From Candidatus Atribacteria bacterium (lineage in GTDB: Bacteria; Atribacterota; Atribacteria; Atribacterales; Atribacteraceae): 8,637 nucleotides of DNA. Below, one piece after another: positions 5,203-8,637 of the stretch. Below the pieces are notes generated by a model. The model made no database searches, was not told where the DNA came from, and was given only the letters and a program-made list of their open reading frames with translations. How positions within the stretch are numbered: the stretch's first letter is position 1; each line of letters begins with the position of its first letter. The stretch covers positions 1-8,637 of the forward strand of contig JAGPGC010000039.1 of NCBI GenBank assembly GCA_018056205.1, given 5' to 3'. Made by a program: the position numbers and the translations under genes.

Positions 5203-6816
5203 TTGAAACAGAAAAAATCGGGTCGGACATTTTATCTTTTTTGGTTTTGTTTTTTGATAATATCTTTTCCCTGCCTTGGTTTTGCTGACAATATCCAATA
5301 TTTTCCCATTCAATCGGTAAAACGTAATATGGAAGGGATTGGTAAAAGTGTTTTTTATGGAACGAGAATTGAGAATTTTAATATTGAAGTTTTGGATGTG
5401 GTCATTGGAAAGGATATCAATCAAAGTTATATTGTTGTTAAAGTAACCGATGAGAAAATAAAAAAAATGGGCGGGATTTCGGCTGGTATGAGTGGAAGTC
5501 CAATTTTTTTGGATGGCAAAATAGCCGGTGCCTTGGCCTATAGTTGGGAAACCAAAGATAACTTAATTGGAGTGGTCACTCCAATTGAAGCCATGTTTAA
5601 ACTCTGGGATAAATTACCCGAGTCCTCCACAGTTTTACCCATTACCCCAAGTTCGGTCATTTTTACTATCGGATTGAGTGAAAGAGCCGGAAAAAGACTT
5701 CAAGAAAAAGAAAAGTTTTTTTCTCGAGAAATTATTGCTTTACCTGCAACCTTGTACAACCAACGTCAAAACCTTAAATCAGTTGAAATTCAACCTGGCA
5801 GTGCTATAGGCGTTCAGTTAATTCAAGGTGACGTGGATGTTGTAAGTTTGGGGACCCTAACTTGGCGGGAAGATGAAAAAATTTTAGCCTTTGGTCATCC
5901 CTTTATGCATCAAGGGAAGGTGAATTATTTTCTTTCTACCATGTATGTAAATTTTAGCTTAGAAGGTAAGGACTTTCCGTTTAAAGTGGGTACTCCTATT
6001 CAACCAGTAGGGGTTATTGAAGAGGATCGAAGCGCAGGAATAGCCGGTCGTTTGGGGGTGATGCCTAAAGTAACTAAAGCTGAGATTGAAATTGGGAATG
6101 AAAAAGAAATTTTGACTAAGAATAATTTTGAAATTATTCAAGATGAAAATGTAATCGTGGAGTTTTTTCCAGAAATTATTTTGAATTCTATAGATCAAGC
6201 ACTTGATAGTCAAAGACCGGGTAGTGTCAAGGTTAATTTATCAATCGAAGGGGAAGAATTTCACTTTCAGAATGAGTTTTTTTGGGTTAGTAATTTAGAT
6301 ATTTCTAGTTATACCTCGAATAATTTAGGGAAAATTCTTGAAGATATTTTTAAAAATCCTTTTCAATCTATTAAAGCTAATGAAATAAAAATTAAAATAA
6401 CGTTTATTCCAGATATTCGTGAGGCTACTTTTAGAAATCTTTTTCTCCCGGTAAATGTGAAAAGAGGAAACGATTTAAAAGGAAGAATCGATTTGAATCT
6501 CTATCGACAAGGGATAAAAAGTCTTGATTTTGGTTTGTTTATACCTAAAGATTTTGTTCCTGGAGAAGCTGAAGTTGTTGTTCGAGGTTTAACCTGGGGT
6601 GATGAAAATACCCAATCAACTTCATTACAAACCGATTTTGATAGTTACCTTGATGAAAAAGTAAAACAATTGAAATCGAATGGCCTCATCATTGAAATGA
6701 GAAGCAAGGGTGATACTTTTACCAGCAGTAATCAGAAAAGTTTCTTTTCTGAAGTTGTTTCTCTCCCTTTTGTTTTAGAAGGTTCTTTTACTGGTAGCGT
6801 TGTGGTTTTGGAGTAA
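5203..6816 (+). CDS. Secreted SpoIVB-type peptidase S55 domain protein
   Basis: A protein of 537 residues with an N-terminal signal peptide: basic KQKKSGR, a hydrophobic stretch at about 9-25 and a likely cleavage after GFA (A28). A SpoIVB peptidase (S55) domain follows. MEGIGKSVFYGTRIENFNIEVL (43-64) leads to GMSGSP (95-100), where S97 aligns with the nucleophile of trypsin-like GDSGGP, then to VVTPIEAM (124-131). SLGTLTWREDEKILAFGHPF (215-234) supplies the probable catalytic His, H232. The His follows the Ser, the reverse of SpoIVB. No PDZ domain precedes the motif. The C-terminal half (about 290-537) is predicted beta-rich, including LPVNVKRGNDLKGRIDLNLY, and has no function I recognise. 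In sporulating Firmicutes SpoIVB activates sigma-K, but this family also occurs in non-sporulating diderms, so an envelope role is inferred. The start is TTG, the first possible codon after the mreB stop. Its Shine-Dalgarno GGGAGG (5185-5190) is 12 nt away, unusually far, so translational coupling to mreB is likely. Confidence 0.85.
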   Translation: MKQKKSGRTFYLFWFCFLIISFPCLGFADNIQYFPIQSVKRNMEGIGKSVFYGTRIENFNIEVLDVVIGKDINQSYIVVKVTDEKIKKMGGISAGMSGSPIFLDGKIAGALAYSWETKDNLIGVVTPIEAMFKLWDKLPESSTVLPITPSSVIFTIGLSERAGKRLQEKEKFFSREIIALPATLYNQRQNLKSVEIQPGSAIGVQLIQGDVDVVSLGTLTWREDEKILAFGHPFMHQGKVNYFLSTMYVNFSLEGKDFPFKVGTPIQPVGVIEEDRSAGIAGRLGVMPKVTKAEIEIGNEKEILTKNNFEIIQDENVIVEFFPEIILNSIDQALDSQRPGSVKVNLSIEGEEFHFQNEFFWVSNLDISSYTSNNLGKILEDIFKNPFQSIKANEIKIKITFIPDIREATFRNLFLPVNVKRGNDLKGRIDLNLYRQGIKSLDFGLFIPKDFVPGEAEVVVRGLTWGDENTQSTSLQTDFDSYLDEKVKQLKSNGLIIEMRSKGDTFTSSNQKSFFSEVVSLPFVLEGSFTGSVVVLE

Positions 6817-6820
6817 AACC

Positions 6821-8637
6821 TTGAAAAGGTTCATCATTTCCCTCTCTATATTAGCAATAATTATAGTTATAATTTTATTTTTTGGTTATCAACGTGTAAT
6901 AAATATTGCCATAGATAAATTGCTGAATCAAATCAACACTGGACCAACTCGGCTGGTTTATCAACAAGCAACCTTTTCCTTTCCCCGGAATATTAGAATT
7001 GTTGGCCTTTCCCTTTTCAATGATGATTTCTCCTTTCATGCTCCCCAGATTAGTATTTCTTTTGATTGGGGTCTTTTGTTTGGCCAGGATAAAAGAATAA
7101 TTGCCACTATTCCTAAAGCTGAAATTTTGTCTAATTCAAAAAATTTTTTTCAAAATGTGAGGGATTTCCAATTTCAAGTTTTTCCTAATTTTGAAATTAA
7201 TATTCAAAACCTAAGTTTTCCTAATGAGGTGCTCACATCAAAAGCCTTCCCTGTTTACCTTCAAAAAAAAGATAAAATAATATCTTTTCGAATTAATCAT
7301 CCTAAGCTTTCCATTAATGGTGACTATATTTCCGAAGAAAAAATTAAAGTTGATTATTCATTCCTCGATAAAGAAAATCCCTTACAGGGTCAACTAATTT
7401 TTTCTTTAATTGATAATACCTTAAAAGGAACTGTTCAGAGTGGAATGAAATTTTCTTTTACTACTTTATTACTTCATAAGGAAGATGGAATTGAATTCCA
7501 AAACATAAAGATACAAAACCTGGCTGAAGGGGAAAATACCATCAATTTTCTTGGAGAGAGCCGAATATGGCTAAATAACCATCCAAAAATTCAAATAAAT
7601 GGGAAGGTAACAGGTGGGGCAAGTAAAGATTACCAGGACCTTGACCTTGAACTTCAATTAGATAATATTTCAGAAATTGCCGGTAGATTTCACTTAAAAA
7701 CTAAGGAGCCAAGCCTTGAGATTATATCAGATTTAATTTTCTTTCCCAAGAACTCCAGTTTTTCCCTTCATCTTCTTCCCGGGTCTATAGTTGAAGAAAA
7801 TCCCATTGAAGGAGAAATTAAAGGAAATTATGCCAATCAACAAGTAAATATAGAATTTATCTCCCAACCAATGGATTTTCGATTTTCCGAAATAACCGGA
7901 AAGGGCACGATAAAAGGCAATGCTAGTCTTTCTCCACAGTCTTTTAAAGTAAAGGGTCAATTAAACAGCGAATGGATGCAATTTGGTAATTATCAAGTAG
8001 AACAAATTCTAATGCAATTTCAGTATGATCATAAGAAAATGTTATTTCAAGCAATTGGTCGCTTATTCGAGGGAGAATTGTTACTGGATGGTTCCTACTT
8101 TGATCAGCAATTTAAAGCTACTGGGACTTTAAAAAATGGTAATTTGAAAAATTTTATTGGTGAAGCTGCCCCCCCATTGGAAGGAAGTATTTCTGGATTA
8201 ATTGAAATTCATCAGACCAAATCAGAGCCATTCTCAATATCTTTATCAATTACTGATGGAAATCTATTTTGGAAGGATATTTTTATAGGAAATCAAATAA
8301 CCGGTAAATTGAACTACTGGGGAGATAAATTGTTGGTAACCGATTTATCCCTTCACAATCAAAATGGTGTTATAGAAGGTGAAATCGAAAAAGAATACGA
8401 AAGTTTGAAGGGGTGGATTCGTTTTAAAGACTTTCCTTTTACTTTTCCAGTTGCTGAAAGGACTTTCGAATTAGTTGGAGAAGGTTCTGGAAAATTTCAA
8501 TATTCTAAAGATCAATGGAAAATCACCGGTGACTTCTACTCACCGGTATGGAATTATGAAAAATGGTCAGGAACTGATTTCGAATTTCGAGGTGAAATAT
8601 CACCAAATGAAATCATCATTGAGAAATGTAAGACACA
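6821..8637 (+). CDS. AsmA/TamB-like envelope protein (5' part, runs off the window)
   Basis: An uninterrupted frame of 605 codons continues past the right edge. The TTG start at 6821 is supported by GGAG at 6810-6813, 7 nt upstream and inside the end of the preceding gene; the intergenic gap is 4 bp. A single N-terminal membrane segment (about residues 4-22, rich in I, L, V and F) has a positively charged LKR start, so the rest should lie in the periplasm. The body is a long run of short beta strands with G-x-I/L-x-G spacing and no cysteine-rich, enzymatic or nucleotide motifs. N-terminal pieces such as FSFPRNIRIVGLSLF, FHAPQISISFDWGLLFG and the following IPKAEIL match the AsmA pattern: strand, outward-facing ligand-groove strand, then 'ISxDWxLL'. 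AsmA/TamB/YhdP proteins form hydrophobic-groove bridges thought to carry phospholipids between inner and outer membranes. The assignment is by architecture, not a strong sequence signature; DUF748-type relatives are alternatives. The missing 3' part would hold the diagnostic C-terminal domain. Confidence 0.65.
   Translation, partial: MKRFIISLSILAIIIVIILFFGYQRVINIAIDKLLNQINTGPTRLVYQQATFSFPRNIRIVGLSLFNDDFSFHAPQISISFDWGLLFGQDKRIIATIPKAEILSNSKNFFQNVRDFQFQVFPNFEINIQNLSFPNEVLTSKAFPVYLQKKDKIISFRINHPKLSINGDYISEEKIKVDYSFLDKENPLQGQLIFSLIDNTLKGTVQSGMKFSFTTLLLHKEDGIEFQNIKIQNLAEGENTINFLGESRIWLNNHPKIQINGKVTGGASKDYQDLDLELQLDNISEIAGRFHLKTKEPSLEIISDLIFFPKNSSFSLHLLPGSIVEENPIEGEIKGNYANQQVNIEFISQPMDFRFSEITGKGTIKGNASLSPQSFKVKGQLNSEWMQFGNYQVEQILMQFQYDHKKMLFQAIGRLFEGELLLDGSYFDQQFKATGTLKNGNLKNFIGEAAPPLEGSISGLIEIHQTKSEPFSISLSITDGNLFWKDIFIGNQITGKLNYWGDKLLVTDLSLHNQNGVIEGEIEKEYESLKGWIRFKDFPFTFPVAERTFELVGEGSGKFQYSKDQWKITGDFYSPVWNYEKWSGTDFEFRGEISPNEIIIEKCKT

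Noticed and set aside
1..8637. Mobile elements, CRISPR arrays, tRNA or rRNA genes
   Set aside because: No transposase or integrase motifs, no regularly spaced direct repeats, and no cloverleaf or rRNA-like segments were seen on either strand.

Overview
The window is an AT-rich (by eye somewhat under 40% GC) bacterial chromosome segment. All genes I can support are on the + strand. Contents, left to right: the last 57 codons of a probable class I fumarate hydratase beta subunit (3-173); a roughly 400-bp intergenic region; topB, DNA topoisomerase III (582-2720); a 185-bp intergenic region with terminator and promoter-like signals; and a tight four-gene cluster that runs off the right edge. That cluster is murA (2906-4165), mreB/mbl (4183-5199), a secreted SpoIVB-type S55-domain protein (5203-6816) and the 5' part of a large membrane-anchored AsmA/TamB-like protein (6821 to beyond 8637). 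Gaps inside the cluster are 17, 3 and 4 bp, so it reads as one operon.

The organism cannot be named from sequence alone. The AsmA-like protein is the kind found in diderm (two-membrane) bacteria. The class I fumarase, the Firmicute-style topoisomerase III with a C-terminal zinc-ribbon-like repeat, murA beside an mreB/mbl gene, and a non-sporulation S55 protein suggest a deep-branching, low-GC, anaerobic diderm. Atribacterota or a similar phylum is my best guess, as inference only. Start codons other than ATG are common here: GTG for murA and TTG for the last two genes.

The operon has a coherent envelope theme. MurA makes the first committed peptidoglycan precursor in the cytoplasm, MreB organises elongation at the inner membrane face, the S55 protein is exported, and the AsmA-like protein is predicted to be anchored in the inner membrane and to extend through the periplasm. 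The S55 protein is probably an envelope factor and not a sporulation signal. Its Ser motif precedes its His motif, the reverse of SpoIVB.

The most unexpected element is between the fumarase and topB. A near-consensus sigma-70 promoter (TTGACG, 17 bp, TATAAT; 270-298) precedes about 190 nt with no convincing reading frame whose two ends form a 17-bp closing helix with only two single-base bulges. Inside it is a second 14-bp helix. A terminator-like hairpin (505-521) follows, then a separate weak promoter for topB (523-550). This looks like a stand-alone structured RNA gene. Its size and closed-ends architecture resemble 6S RNA, but I cannot assign it to a family by sequence.
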